DNA of 64,000 nt from Bacteroidota bacterium (GCA_013112545.1 JABFGJ010000001.1:186001-250000), one strand, 5' to 3'; shown: positions 53,500 through 63,804, counted from the first letter of the stretch. The notes: generated by a model from the sequence alone, not told the origin. A program made the numbers and translations.

Positions 53500-55422
53500 T
53501 TATTCTGGGCGATCAACCCAATCCCCATGCTCAGTGATTAATTCAATCATAGCTTCTACCGCATCCTTTTCTGGTATATTCTTACGCACAACCTCTTTCT
53601 CTTTATATAAGGTAATTTTACCTTGCCCTGTGCCAACATATCCATAATCGGCATCGGCCATTTCTCCTGGCCCGTTAACAATGCAGCCCATAATGCCAAT
53701 TTTCACCCCTTTTAAATGTGAAGTAACTGCTCTTATCTTTGCAGTTGTTTCTTGTAAATCAAAAAGTGTTCTACCACAAGAAGGGCAAGAAATATATTCT
53801 GTTTTAGAAATTCTTGTGCGACTTGCTTGTAAAATTCCAAACGAAGTGGATAACACATGTTGACTTGGGAATTCTGGGGCTTCTATCCAAATTCCATCTC
53901 CAAGTCCATCAACAAACAAAGCGCCCAAATCGGTTGCAGCATAAAGCTGAAACGTTTCTGAATCAATTTCGGAATAACTTCTTTTAGATATGACTGGAAA
54001 ATCAAGTTCTTGGTTCATTAGCTCGACAAACAACCTCCTTTGCTCAGCCATTCCATGTTTGTTGTTAGTTGTTATCACTAATACAACAGGATGATTATTT
54101 AAGTTCTTTAATGTAGAAACATGATGAATTACATCATTTAAGTCAGCTTCTACAAAAATTAAATCAGATTTAATACTCGATATATTTTCAACTTCATTGA
54201 AAGTAAGTAAAGGGTAATGTCTAGCCTTTGATAAATCCCAATGTTTGTAGTTTTGAATAATTGATAAGTTTCCTGGAATTTCAAAATTGATTTGTTTGTT
54301 CCCGACAAAAGCAAAGTCTATGGCTTGATCAAAGGTATTCCACTTATCTAAAGGGACAGAATATTGATGGCCAAAACCAAACAAGGTGCTTGGTTTAATT
54401 TCATTAAAATGATTTAAATCACCTACTACAACTGGCACATGGCCTGTTCCAATGTTTATAATCGATTTGGTAGGCCTTCTTTGATAACTAAATGGATCTA
54501 TTGGATAATTTCCTATGGGAGGAATTTCTGTTTGCCATTCTCTATCTTTATACCTGTTAACAAGTTTTTGAGCAACAGGAATCTCAAATTCTGGTTCTTC
54601 TGTTAAAGAAACCCTAACCGTGTCTCCTAAGCCATCTTCCAATAAAGTACCTATACCAACTGCAGATTTAATTCTACCATCTTCTCCATCTCCTGCCTCA
54701 GTAACTCCCAAATGTAATGGATAATTCATTCCTTGCTCGTTCATGGTGGCAACCAATAGTCGATAGGCTTGAACCATTACTAATGTGTTGCTTGCTTTCA
54801 TCGAAAGCACAATGTCGTGATAATCGTGTTTTCTACATATTCGAAGAAATTCCATTGCAGACTCAACCATACCTTTTGGTGTGTCGCCGTATCTACTCAA
54901 AATTCGGTCGGAAAGCGAACCGTGATTAGTTCCAATCCTCATTGCAGTGCCCTCTGCTTTACAAATCAATACGAGTGGAGTAAACTTTTTTTCTATACGC
55001 TCCAACTCATTTTGGTAGGCTTGGTCGGTGTATTCTAATTCTTCAAATTTTTTCTTATCCGCATAATTTCCTGGATTTATTCTAACCTTTTCTACAATTC
55101 GAGCAGCAATTTCTGCTGCATTTGGAGTAAAATGTATGTCGGCTACTAAGGGAGTATGGTATCCTCTCTTTTTTAATCCTTCTTTAATCTGACTAAGGTT
55201 TTCGGCTTCTTTTTTGCTGGGAGCTGTTATCCTTACTAACTCACATCCTGCGTCAATCATTCGAATAGATTGAGCAATACTGCCTTCAGTATTCATAGTA
55301 TCTATGGTGGTCATAGATTGAATTCGAATTGGATTCTCTCCTCCCAATTCAAGATTACCAATGGTGACCGTTCTTGTTTTTGTTCTACTATATTTTGTAA
55401 GATTTTCGCAGTAAGTTGACAT
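53500..55422 (-). CDS. ispG: 4-hydroxy-3-methylbut-2-enyl diphosphate synthase
   Basis: Penultimate enzyme of the MEP isoprenoid pathway; it uses a [4Fe-4S] cluster. At 640 aa it is the long form with an insert domain between the TIM barrel and the cluster domain, as in Bacteroidota, Chlamydiae and plants. The N-terminal barrel shows IRIQSMTTIDTMNT and LVRITAPSKKEAENL; the cluster ligands are in YISCPSCGRTLFDLQ (about 552-566) and KIGIMGCIVNGPGEMADADYG (about 585-605). The insert spans about residues 290-500. Single gene. Confidence 0.95.
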   Translation of the reverse strand: MSTYCENLTKYSRTKTRTVTIGNLELGGENPIRIQSMTTIDTMNTEGSIAQSIRMIDAGCELVRITAPSKKEAENLSQIKEGLKKRGYHTPLVADIHFTPNAAEIAARIVEKVRINPGNYADKKKFEELEYTDQAYQNELERIEKKFTPLVLICKAEGTAMRIGTNHGSLSDRILSRYGDTPKGMVESAMEFLRICRKHDYHDIVLSMKASNTLVMVQAYRLLVATMNEQGMNYPLHLGVTEAGDGEDGRIKSAVGIGTLLEDGLGDTVRVSLTEEPEFEIPVAQKLVNRYKDREWQTEIPPIGNYPIDPFSYQRRPTKSIINIGTGHVPVVVGDLNHFNEIKPSTLFGFGHQYSVPLDKWNTFDQAIDFAFVGNKQINFEIPGNLSIIQNYKHWDLSKARHYPLLTFNEVENISSIKSDLIFVEADLNDVIHHVSTLKNLNNHPVVLVITTNNKHGMAEQRRLFVELMNQELDFPVISKRSYSEIDSETFQLYAATDLGALFVDGLGDGIWIEAPEFPSQHVLSTSFGILQASRTRISKTEYISCPSCGRTLFDLQETTAKIRAVTSHLKGVKIGIMGCIVNGPGEMADADYGYVGTGQGKITLYKEKEVVRKNIPEKDAVEAMIELITEHGDWVDRPE

Positions 55423-55610
55423 ATTTTAAGAATAATTGGTTACAAAATTAGTTTTTTGAAGTTCATAATTGACTCATATATTTTTTAAATTAAAGAATCG
55501 CTTTCAATCAGTCTAACTTTTTAAATTGTTTATCTTTTATATTCTACTATTAGTCTAATCTTTAGCTGAAATAAACTGTAGTTAGAAAAACAAGGCTAAT
55601 ATTAATAAAC

Positions 55611-55862
55611 TAAAACAAGGTTTTATTGATAGTCTCTGTTCACATAGAAAAAAAAACAAATCGCTTAATTGTTCATCATACTGAATGTTCGGCAAACACT
55701 ATTTATGATATCTACAACTCAAGTGGTCAGATAAAATTATTTGGTTTTTTAAGTTCGGAGCCAAAAACTTCGATTGATATAAGCCAATTGCCTAAAAACG
55801 GCTATTTCATACAAATTATCACAAAAGGAAATGTTTTTCGAAAAGCATTTAAGTTAGAATAA
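55611..55862 (+). pseudogene. Orphan T9SS type A C-terminal sorting domain
   Basis: The frame is open from 55614; the first usable start is TTG 55626, giving 78 aa. The sequence IYDIYNSSGQIKLFGFLSSE followed by DISQLPKNGYFIQIITKGNVFRKAFKL has the strand pattern of a type A T9SS CTD (xIYNxxGQ, then L..GYFIQI, then a basic last strand). There is no signal peptide or passenger domain. It is most likely the tail of a secreted protein whose front was lost; expression as a peptide is not excluded. It overlaps the convergent hydrolase gene by 9 bp. Confidence 0.65.
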
Positions 55863-56648
55863 TAACTTTTCGCTAAACTGTTTTATGGCTTTATAAACTT
55901 TTTCTTCTTCCTCTAAAAAAGACATGTGGGCGCTGTTTTCAAGCATCAGTTTAAATCCTTTTTCTCCTAGTTCAACCTGACTAATTAAGGTTTCTTTGTC
56001 AAGTATGGGGTCTTGCTCTCCAATAATGTATAAATAAGGGAAGGGTGCAAATTTTAATATAATTTCTCTTTCATTCCTTATTTTCATGCCTTCTATGCTT
56101 GCTATAATCCCTCTAGTTGTACATTTTTTTGCTTCTTTTAAATATTTGGATTTTAGTCGCTTAATCTTTAAAGACTCCCCTACAAAAAATGAAGGAATCA
56201 AGGTTTCTATTGCTCTATCTTTATTTTGCTTCACCAAATTAATTAGTTGGTTTCTTGAACTTATTCTTTCTGTGGAATCTGAATTTGCAGTAGAGTTTAT
56301 CATGATTAATCCGTGAAGTTTATCAGGATATTTTTCAGCATAGGCTAAACAAACATACCCCCCTAAGGAATGGCCAACAAGTACAGCTTTTCTAATTTTA
56401 TAGGCAGATAAAATACTATTGATTAGGTCGGCCATAATCTCCATAGTATGAACATACCCTATACTATTAGACTCACCATGGCCTGGTAAATCGATACTAA
56501 TTACTCGAAACTTTTCTTTTAATTTTTTTCTTAATGGGCTCCATAAGGTTTTGCTCCCTAAAAAGCCATGAATTAAAACAATAGTTCTTCCCTTTCCTTG
56601 AATAGCATAAGCAATTTGCTCTCCTAAGAAATCATGCACTTTCTGCAT
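55854..56648 (-). CDS. Alpha/beta-fold hydrolase
   Basis: A 264-aa hydrolase. The oxyanion region is LIHGFLGSKTLW (about 26-37), the nucleophile elbow VGHSLGGYVCLAYAEKYP (Ser about 93), the acid is in IGEQDPILDKET (about 213) and the catalytic His in NSAHMSFLEEE (about 241). The substrate cannot be inferred; the fold resembles esterases and MenH-type enzymes. It starts 9 bp after the aminopeptidase gene, suggesting an operon. Confidence 0.88.
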   Translation of the reverse strand: MQKVHDFLGEQIAYAIQGKGRTIVLIHGFLGSKTLWSPLRKKLKEKFRVISIDLPGHGESNSIGYVHTMEIMADLINSILSAYKIRKAVLVGHSLGGYVCLAYAEKYPDKLHGLIMINSTANSDSTERISSRNQLINLVKQNKDRAIETLIPSFFVGESLKIKRLKSKYLKEAKKCTTRGIIASIEGMKIRNEREIILKFAPFPYLYIIGEQDPILDKETLISQVELGEKGFKLMLENSAHMSFLEEEEKVYKAIKQFSEKLLF

Positions 56649-56657
56649 TGTGTGAAT

Positions 56658-57947
56658 TTAAGATTGCATGGCGGCCTCTATTTCTTCAATTTCAAGTGGT
56701 ATATGAGCCATTAAGTCAACGAAGCCATTTTCAGTTATTAAATAATCGTTTTCTAAACGGATGCCTAAATTCTCTTCTCGAATATAGATTCCGGGTTCTA
56801 TCGTAAAAACCATCCCTGCTTCAATGGGTTTATACCAGCTTCCTACATCGTGAACATCTAATCCAATATAATGTGATGTTCCATGCATGAAGTATTTTTT
56901 ATAGGCTGGCCAATCTGGATTTTGATTATTCACCTCTTCTTGAGTTATTAAACCTAACTTCAACAACTGAATTGTCATTAATTCTCCCACCTTTACGTGA
57001 TAATCAGCTAGTAATACTCCAGGCTTTAGCAATTTAGAAGCATCTTTCATCACACTTAATACAGCGCTATAAACTTCTTTTTGGCGCTCAGTGAACTTCC
57101 CGCTTACAGGAATAGAACGAGTTAAATCAGAAGCATAATTCCCATATTCAGCACCAATATCCATTAAAATAACATCGCCAGCCTTGCATTCTTGGTTGTT
57201 TTCAATGTAATGTAAAACACAAGCATTGAAACCTGAAGCAATAATTGGTGTATATGCAAACCCTCGAGAACGATTTCTCAAAAACTCATGCATCAACTCT
57301 GCTTCAATTTCGTACTCCATTACGCCTGGCTTTATAAATTTTAAAACACGCTCAACCGCTTTTCCGGTAATGTTGCAAGCCTCTTGCATTAAAGCAATTT
57401 CTTCAGGTTCTTTTATCGATCTTAAATAATGCATTATGGGTGCAATTCTGCCATATTTATGATTTGGATACTGTTCCTTACACCATTTTCTAAATCGAAC
57501 ATCTCTGGTTTCAACCTCATTCCCCTGTCTTAGATGTTCGTTGTCATTTAAACAAATGGTTTCTGCTTCATAAATAAAACTCTTTAAAGTCTTCTCAAAA
57601 TCTTGTAGCCAAAATACACTCGTAATTCCAGAAGATTCTGTCGCTCTTTTTTTATCCAACTTCTCGCCTTCCCAAATCGCAATTTCTTCGTTTGTTTCTT
57701 TCAAGAAAAGCACTTCTTTAAATTTAGGATTTGGAGCATCTGGAAAAATCACTAAAATAGACTCTTCTTGATCTACCCCACTTAAGTAGAAAATATCATT
57801 ATTTTGCCTAAAAGGCATTGTTCCATCGGCATTCGTGGGCATTATATCATTAGAATTAAATATGGCTAAGGATTTTGGCGCCATATTTTGAGCTAATTTT
57901 TTTCTGTTTTTTATAAACAGATTTGAGTCAATTGGTAAATATTTCAT
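56658..57947 (-). CDS. pepP: Xaa-Pro aminopeptidase (M24B)
   Basis: A 429-aa aminopeptidase P-type enzyme that removes N-terminal residues before proline. The N-terminal domain (1-170) contains NDIFYLSGVDQEESILVIFP; the pita-bread domain (about 180-425) has the metal ligands DIGAEYGNYASDLTRSIPV (two Asp), HGTSHYIGLDVHDVG (His), FTIEPGIYI (Glu) and IRLENDYLI (Glu). All five ligands are present. It is first in a two-gene operon with the hydrolase. Confidence 0.93.
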   Translation of the reverse strand: MKYLPIDSNLFIKNRKKLAQNMAPKSLAIFNSNDIMPTNADGTMPFRQNNDIFYLSGVDQEESILVIFPDAPNPKFKEVLFLKETNEEIAIWEGEKLDKKRATESSGITSVFWLQDFEKTLKSFIYEAETICLNDNEHLRQGNEVETRDVRFRKWCKEQYPNHKYGRIAPIMHYLRSIKEPEEIALMQEACNITGKAVERVLKFIKPGVMEYEIEAELMHEFLRNRSRGFAYTPIIASGFNACVLHYIENNQECKAGDVILMDIGAEYGNYASDLTRSIPVSGKFTERQKEVYSAVLSVMKDASKLLKPGVLLADYHVKVGELMTIQLLKLGLITQEEVNNQNPDWPAYKKYFMHGTSHYIGLDVHDVGSWYKPIEAGMVFTIEPGIYIREENLGIRLENDYLITENGFVDLMAHIPLEIEEIEAAMQS

Positions 57948-58143
57948 AAGCTTATTTCTAGTCTAGCAAATATAGACTTTGCAATTTCCACTAGAAAGAA
58001 ATATCTTGTTAATGTTCCTAATTTTTTGATTTTCCCCTTTAACTTTCATTGATTTAAACCTTTACTTTCAATATTTATTCCTGTCTTTACAGTCATCTTA
58101 TTAAGAACGTGTCTAAATAAGTGATTTATAAAAAAAAAATTGA

Positions 58144-58170
58144 TTGAAAGTGAATCAAGAATTAACTTCG
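58144..58170 (+). promoter_or_regulatory. Promoter of the sdhCAB operon
   Basis: TTG at 58144-58146 and TAACTTCG at 58163-58170 (one mismatch to TAnnTTTG) are separated by 16 bases. The start codon follows 33 bases after the -7 box. Confidence 0.45.
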
Positions 58171-58203
58171 CAGTCTTGAATATCTAATTATTATTTACGC
58201 CTA

Positions 58204-58893
58204 ATGAGTATGGAAAATTCTAAAACGTCCATTTTTAAGAAAGTATTAATGGCATTGTCGGGTTTGTTTTTGTTGATTTTTTTGTTGCAACATTTCATCA
58301 TTAACTTCCTGTCTGTAATCAACCCAGATGCTTTTAACGATGTTTCTCATTTTATGGGAACCAATCCATTAATTCAATTTATAATGCAACCTATTCTAAT
58401 GCTAGGCGTTGTACTTCACCTAGTTATGGGCGTTGTGATTGAGCAAAGAAACAGAGCTGCTAGGCCAATAAAATACGCTTATAACAAGCCAGATAAAAAT
58501 TCTTCTTGGATGAGTAGAAATATGATTATTACTGGAGTAATGGTTATCCTTTTCTTAGGTCTTCACTTTTATGACTTCTGGTTGCCTGAAATCAAAACAA
58601 AGTTTATAGACGGCGATTTTTCAGGTAAATTAGCTGGAGCAGAAGGGTATCGATACTTTACTGAACTACAACATAAATTTATGAGTCCAGTTCGTATAAT
58701 CATTTATTGTTTAGCCTTCGTTTTCTTGGCATTGCATTTATTACATGGTTTTCAATCTGCATTTCAAACTGTTGGACTTAATCATAACAAATACACTCCA
58801 ACTATCAAAAAAATAGGCAACCTTTATGCAGTTTTGATTCCTTTAGGATTCATCTTTATTGCCGTTTTCCATTTTATTAACGCAAGTCATTAA
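58204..58893 (+). CDS. sdhC: Succinate dehydrogenase cytochrome b subunit
   Basis: A 229-aa membrane anchor of complex II of the single-polypeptide, di-haem b type (SdhC/FrdC of Bacillus and Bacteroidota). Five hydrophobic helices are visible (about 12-35, 60-80, 105-125, 158-182 and 200-222), with histidines in LQHFIINF, VLHLVMG, LHFYDFW, ALHLLHGFQSAF and AVFHFIN suitable as haem ligands. It is the first gene of sdhCAB and donates electrons from succinate to the menaquinone pool. Confidence 0.93.
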   Translation: MSMENSKTSIFKKVLMALSGLFLLIFLLQHFIINFLSVINPDAFNDVSHFMGTNPLIQFIMQPILMLGVVLHLVMGVVIEQRNRAARPIKYAYNKPDKNSSWMSRNMIITGVMVILFLGLHFYDFWLPEIKTKFIDGDFSGKLAGAEGYRYFTELQHKFMSPVRIIIYCLAFVFLALHLLHGFQSAFQTVGLNHNKYTPTIKKIGNLYAVLIPLGFIFIAVFHFINASH

Positions 58894-58905
58894 TCTTTTT
58901 TCTGT

Positions 58906-60915
58906 ATGTCAAATTTAAATTCAAAAATACCAGCAGGTTCATTAAAAGATAAATGGACAGATTATAAAAATAATATCCGCCTAGTAAATCCTGCAAACAA
59001 AAGAAACATTGATGTAATAGTTGTTGGAACAGGACTAGCTGGGGGCTCGGCTGCTGCTACTCTTGCTGAACTAGGTTATAATGTCAAAGCATTTTGCTAC
59101 CAAGATTCACCTAGAAGGGCTCACTCAATTGCTGCGCAAGGTGGTATCAATGCCGCAAAAAACTATCAAGGCGATGGAGACTCAACTTATCGCTTATTTT
59201 ACGATACGATTAAAGGGGGTGATTACCGTTCGAGAGAAGCTAATGTATATAGACTAGCAGAAGTTTCTGCAAACATCATCGATCAATGTGTGGCTCAAGG
59301 AGTGCCTTTTGCTAGAGATTATGGTGGACTTTTAGACAATCGTTCTTTCGGTGGAGTGTTAGTTTCTAGAACTTTTTATGCAAAAGGTCAAACAGGCCAA
59401 CAATTGCTATTAGGTGCTTATTCTGCTATGAATAGGCAAATTGCTAAAGGAAAAATAGAAATGTTTAACAGGCATGAAATGTTAGACGTTGTAATAATTG
59501 ATGGAAAAGCTAGAGGTATAATCGCTCGAAATTTAGTAACAGGTGAAATTCAAAGACATTCGGCTCACGCAGTTGTGATTGCATCTGGTGGTTATGGCAA
59601 CGTGTTTTTCTTATCAACCAATGCTATGGGTTCAAATGCAACAGCAGCTTGGAAAATCCATAAAAAAGGAGCTTACTTTGCCAATCCTTGTTACACGCAA
59701 ATACATCCTACTTGTATTCCTGTACATGGAACACAACAATCAAAATTGACCTTAATGTCTGAATCTTTGAGAAATGATGGTCGAATTTGGGTTCCTAAAA
59801 AATTAGAAGACGCTAAAGCCGTTAGAGAAGGTAAATTAAGACCGGTTGACATCAAAGAAGAAGATCGAGATTATTACTTAGAAAGAAGATACCCTTCATT
59901 TGGAAACTTAGTTCCTCGAGATGTTGCATCTAGAGCAGCAAAAGAAAGATGTGATGCTGGCTTTGGTATTGTAAACAACGATACGAAAGAAGGAGTTTTC
60001 TTAGATTTTGCTTCAGCAATACAACGCTATGGTAAGGAACAAGCTCACATTAAAGGAATTCACAATCCTTCAAAAGAAGAAATCATAGCTTTAGGTGAGA
60101 AAGTTATAGAATCTAAATACGGTAATTTGTTTGACATGTACACTCAAATTACTGCTGAGAACCCATATAAAACACCAATGAAAATATACCCCGCTGTTCA
60201 TTATACCATGGGTGGAACTTGGGTTGATTATAATTTAATGACTACCGTCCCTGGTTTATATTCAATTGGAGAGTCAAATTTTTCAGATCACGGAGCAAAT
60301 CGTTTAGGTGCTTCAGCATTAATGCAGGGATTAGCAGATGGTTATTTTGTTTTACCATACACCATTGGCGATTATTTAGCTGATGATATTCGAACAGGAA
60401 AAATTCCCACAAATACACCAGAATTCGAAGAAGCTGAAAAGGGTGTAAAAGACACCATTCACAAATTAGTGAATAACAAGGGTAAACATTCAGTCGATTA
60501 TTTCCATAAGAAATTAGGATTAATCATGTGGAATAAAGTTGGAATGGCTAGAACTCCCGAAGGCTTAAAAGAAGCGATAACTGAAATAGCTGCTTTAAGA
60601 GAAGAATTCTGGAAAGATGTAAGAGTTCCTGGAGATGCCGATGAACTTAACCAGGAGTTAGAAAAAGCAGGTCGAGTAGCCGACTTCTTAGAGTTAGGTG
60701 AACTGTTCGCTCGTGATGCTTTAGAAAGAAATGAATCTTGTGGAGGTCATTTTAGAGAAGACTTTAGAACAGAAGATGGAGAAGCTAAAAGAGATGATGA
60801 AAACTATACCTATGTAGCTGCATGGGAATACACCGGAAAGCCATCTGAAGCAATTTTACATAAAGAAGATTTAGTGTTTGAAAATGTTGAATTAAAAACA
60901 CGTTCCTACAAATAA
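58906..60915 (+). CDS. sdhA: Succinate dehydrogenase flavoprotein subunit
   Basis: The 669-aa catalytic subunit of complex II. Features include the FAD-binding Rossmann motif [19 protein letters not shown] (about 37-55), the covalent-FAD histidine region [17 protein letters not shown] (about 66-82), HPTCIPVHG substrate-binding loop, [16 protein letters not shown] (active-site Arg) and [12 protein letters not shown]. Its length is typical of the Bacteroidota/epsilon type B enzyme. Spacing to sdhC is 12 bp and to sdhB 7 bp. Confidence 0.97.
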   Translation: MSNLNSKIPAGSLKDKWTDYKNNIRLVNPANKRNIDVIVVGTGLAGGSAAATLAELGYNVKAFCYQDSPRRAHSIAAQGGINAAKNYQGDGDSTYRLFYDTIKGGDYRSREANVYRLAEVSANIIDQCVAQGVPFARDYGGLLDNRSFGGVLVSRTFYAKGQTGQQLLLGAYSAMNRQIAKGKIEMFNRHEMLDVVIIDGKARGIIARNLVTGEIQRHSAHAVVIASGGYGNVFFLSTNAMGSNATAAWKIHKKGAYFANPCYTQIHPTCIPVHGTQQSKLTLMSESLRNDGRIWVPKKLEDAKAVREGKLRPVDIKEEDRDYYLERRYPSFGNLVPRDVASRAAKERCDAGFGIVNNDTKEGVFLDFASAIQRYGKEQAHIKGIHNPSKEEIIALGEKVIESKYGNLFDMYTQITAENPYKTPMKIYPAVHYTMGGTWVDYNLMTTVPGLYSIGESNFSDHGANRLGASALMQGLADGYFVLPYTIGDYLADDIRTGKIPTNTPEFEEAEKGVKDTIHKLVNNKGKHSVDYFHKKLGLIMWNKVGMARTPEGLKEAITEIAALREEFWKDVRVPGDADELNQELEKAGRVADFLELGELFARDALERNESCGGHFREDFRTEDGEAKRDDENYTYVAAWEYTGKPSEAILHKEDLVFENVELKTRSYK

Positions 60916-60922
60916 GAAAGAT

Positions 60923-61687
60923 ATGTCAACAGAAAAAGGATTAAATATTACACTGAAAGTTTGGCGTCAAAAAAATGCCCAAGCTAAAGGACAACTAGAT
61001 ACCTATGAGATGAAAGATGTTTCTCCAAACAACTCTTTCTTAGAAATGCTAGATATCTTAAATGATGACTTAATCAATCAAGGCGATAATCCCGTTGCAT
61101 TTGACCACGACTGTAGAGAGGGTATTTGTGGGGCTTGTTCGTTGCATATCAACGGTGAACCTCATGGCCCGGGAAGAAATGTAACGACTTGTCAATTGCA
61201 CATGAGGGAGTTTCAGGATGGTGAAACCATTTATATTGAGCCATTTAGAGCTAAAGCTTTTCCAGTTATAAAAGATTTAATTGTTGATCGAAGTGCTTTA
61301 GACCGAATTCAACATGCAGGAGGATATATTTCGGTAAATACATCTGGAAATACTCAAGATGCTAATGCAATTCCTATTGAAAAAGAAAATGCAGATAAAG
61401 CATTTGATGCGGCTACTTGTATCGGCTGTGGGGCTTGTGTTGCAGCTTGTAAAAATGCATCTGCTTCTTTGTTTGTTTCGGCCAAAGTTTCTCAGTTTGC
61501 TTTGTTACCACAAGGACAAGTTGAAGCAAAAGACCGTGTGTTAAATATGGTAAAACAAGCAGAAGCAGAAGGATTTGGTCCTTGCTCTAACACTGGCGCT
61601 TGCGAAATAGAATGCCCAAAAGGAATTTCTATTGAAAATATAGCAAGAATGAACCGTGAATTTTTATCTGCTAGTTTGACTAAGTAA
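60923..61687 (+). CDS. sdhB: Succinate dehydrogenase iron-sulfur subunit
   Basis: A 254-aa subunit carrying three Fe-S clusters: the plant-type [2Fe-2S] site [19 protein letters not shown] (about 64-82) and two ferredoxin-like sites [14 protein letters not shown] (about 166-179) and [15 protein letters not shown] (about 217-231). It connects SdhA with the quinone site in SdhC. Last gene of sdhCAB; the aminotransferase gene follows after 8 bp and could be read on the same mRNA. Confidence 0.96.
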   Translation: MSTEKGLNITLKVWRQKNAQAKGQLDTYEMKDVSPNNSFLEMLDILNDDLINQGDNPVAFDHDCREGICGACSLHINGEPHGPGRNVTTCQLHMREFQDGETIYIEPFRAKAFPVIKDLIVDRSALDRIQHAGGYISVNTSGNTQDANAIPIEKENADKAFDAATCIGCGACVAACKNASASLFVSAKVSQFALLPQGQVEAKDRVLNMVKQAEAEGFGPCSNTGACEIECPKGISIENIARMNREFLSASLTK

Positions 61688-61695
61688 ACCCATTT

Positions 61696-62853
61696 ATGCC
61701 AAAATTTTCAGCCTCTCTGCATTCGAAATTACCAAGGGTTGGAACTACCATTTTTAGCAAGATGTCCGCATTAGCGGCTGCTGAAAACGCCGTAAACTTA
61801 TCTCAAGGTTTTCCCGATTTTGATTGTTCCCCAAAATTGATTGAGCTCGTTTATCATTATATGAAAACGGCAAATAACCAATATGCTCCGATGCCCGGAA
61901 TTATGGCATTGAGAGAGCGAATTGCTCAAAAAACCTACGATTTATATTCAGGGCAATATGACCCAGAAACAGAAATTACCATTACTGCTGGTGCTACCCA
62001 AGCTATTTTTACAGCCATAGCTGCTACTATAAACGAAGAAGATGAAGTGATTATATTTACTCCAGCTTATGATTGCTATGAACCTGCTATTGAAATTGTT
62101 GGAGGAAAACCAGTATATATAGAATTAAAAGCACCTGATTATCACATCAATTGGGAAGAGGTGAAAAAAGTGATAAATCAACGAACCAAGATGATTATCA
62201 TTAATACGCCACACAACCCAACTGGCAGTATTATGAACGGCCAAGATTTAATGCAGCTAGAAAAGCTGACCGATAAATCGGACATCTTAGTATTAAGTGA
62301 CGAAGTTTATGAGCATATTTTATTTGATGGTTACGAACATCAAAGTGTGGCTCGTTTTCCTAAACTAGCAAGTCGAAGTTTTATCATTTCTTCATTTGGT
62401 AAAACCTATCACACAACCGGTTGGAAAATTGGTTATTGCCTTGCTCCGAAAGCTTTAATGGCTGAGTTTAGAAAAACACATCAATACAATGTTTTTTCGG
62501 TTAATACCCCCATCCAAATGGCTTATGCCGATTTCTTAGCCGATCAAGATGCTTATCTGAAACTACGTCATTTTTATCAAGAAAAGAGAGATCTTTTTAA
62601 AAGTTTAGTTGAAGGAAGCAGATTTATTACAATGCACACGGCAGGCAGTTATTTTCAACTGCTTGGTTACGAAAAAATAAGCGATGAGCCCGATGTTGAT
62701 TTTGCAGTTCGATTAACCAAAGAATATAAATTGGCTTCTATTCCTGTTTCTGTTTTTTACAATCGAAAAACAGATAATAAAGTATTGCGCTTTTGTTTCG
62801 CCAAGCAAAATGAAACTTTAATGCAAGCAGCAGAGATTATAAATAGGGTTTAA
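61696..62853 (+). CDS. Methionine/glutamine aminotransferase (class I, YbdL-like)
   Basis: A 385-aa PLP aminotransferase. Family segments are VNLSQGFPDFDCSPKL (about 33-48), TITAGATQAIFTAI (about 95), IINTPHNPTGSIM (about 171), LSDEVYEHILFDG (about 200) and the PLP lysine in SFGKTYHTTGWKIGYC (about 233). The closest characterised types are E. coli YbdL and glutamine transaminase K, which transaminate methionine or glutamine with keto acids. The next gene is an omega-amidase, the functional partner of such enzymes. Confidence 0.88.
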   Translation: MPKFSASLHSKLPRVGTTIFSKMSALAAAENAVNLSQGFPDFDCSPKLIELVYHYMKTANNQYAPMPGIMALRERIAQKTYDLYSGQYDPETEITITAGATQAIFTAIAATINEEDEVIIFTPAYDCYEPAIEIVGGKPVYIELKAPDYHINWEEVKKVINQRTKMIIINTPHNPTGSIMNGQDLMQLEKLTDKSDILVLSDEVYEHILFDGYEHQSVARFPKLASRSFIISSFGKTYHTTGWKIGYCLAPKALMAEFRKTHQYNVFSVNTPIQMAYADFLADQDAYLKLRHFYQEKRDLFKSLVEGSRFITMHTAGSYFQLLGYEKISDEPDVDFAVRLTKEYKLASIPVSVFYNRKTDNKVLRFCFAKQNETLMQAAEIINRV

Positions 62854-62862
62854 TATAAAATC

Positions 62863-63639
62863 ATGCATTCAGAATTAATTGTCAGTCAAATCCAAACCGA
62901 CTTAGTTTGGGAAAATGCAGCTGCAAACTTGGCCAAGTTTTCTGAGCTTATACTATCTATTGAGCAAACTGATGTAATCATCTTACCAGAAACCTTTAAC
63001 ACTGGATTTAGTATGAATTCTGCAAAACTTGCCGAAAAGATGGATGGCAAAACCATGCAGTGGATGCGGCAAGAAGCAAAGAAAGCAAATGCTGTAGTTT
63101 GTGGTAGTATCATTATTGAAGAAAACCAACATTACTACAACCGTTTTATATGGATGCAACCCGATGGAAGCCTTAAATACTATAACAAACGTCATTTATT
63201 CCGCATGGGCGAAGAACATAAAAACTTTAGCCCCGGTAGCGAAAAAATAATCATTGAATACAAAGGTTGGAAGATTTGCCCCATGATTTGTTATGATTTG
63301 CGATTCCCAGTTTGGAGCAGAAACCAAGAACAATACGACTTGCTAATTTATGTAGCCAATTGGCCCGAAGTGAGAATCAATGCTTGGGAAAAATTATTGT
63401 TTGCAAGAGCCATAGAAAATCAAAGTTATGTTGCTTCTGTCAACCGAATTGGAATGGATGGTTTGGGAGTTAATTGCTCAGGTAGTTCGATGCTTATCGA
63501 CCCCAAAGGCGATTGTATTTGGAAAGCCAAAAACCAAACCGAATCCATAAATACTACTTCCATTTCTTTGGATGATTTGAATGAATTTAGAAATCGATTT
63601 CCAGTTGGAATGGATGCTGATGCGTTTGAAGTGAAGTAG
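62863..63639 (+). CDS. Omega-amidase (nitrilase family, YafV-like)
   Basis: A 258-aa carbon-nitrogen hydrolase. The catalytic triad is visible: Glu in IILPETFNTGFSM (about 43), Lys in YYNKRHLFRMG (about 110) and Cys in KICPMICYDLRFPVW (about 143). RNQEQYDLLIYVANWPEVR after it is typical of YafV/NIT2. It hydrolyses 2-oxoglutaramate or 2-oxosuccinamate left by glutamine or asparagine transamination, making the reaction of the upstream aminotransferase irreversible. Spacing is 9 bp, so the two genes are one operon. Confidence 0.9.
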   Translation: MHSELIVSQIQTDLVWENAAANLAKFSELILSIEQTDVIILPETFNTGFSMNSAKLAEKMDGKTMQWMRQEAKKANAVVCGSIIIEENQHYYNRFIWMQPDGSLKYYNKRHLFRMGEEHKNFSPGSEKIIIEYKGWKICPMICYDLRFPVWSRNQEQYDLLIYVANWPEVRINAWEKLLFARAIENQSYVASVNRIGMDGLGVNCSGSSMLIDPKGDCIWKAKNQTESINTTSISLDDLNEFRNRFPVGMDADAFEVK

Positions 63640-63800
63640 ATAGCGAGCTAAGTTCTCAATCTCAATTATTGCATATTGATTTAAAATTCCTAATTTTAAA
63701 TCAAATCCAAATTGTATTACCTGAAAATTCAGGGTTCTACTTTTTAAAAATAGAATTTGTGAATGGTAAGTCACTCATTAAAGAAGTAATTAAAATCTAA
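63640..63800 (+). pseudogene. C-terminal remnant resembling a T9SS sorting domain
   Basis: In the frame that stops at 63798-63800, the translation ends NQIQIVLPENSGFYFLKIEF followed by VNGKSLIKEVIKI. This is the ending of a type A T9SS CTD (L..SGFYFLKI, then K..IK). No start codon, signal peptide or passenger precedes it, and its frame differs from that of the omega-amidase gene just upstream. It appears to be a leftover tail of a deleted secreted-protein gene. Confidence 0.5.
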
Positions 63801-63804
63801 GAAA

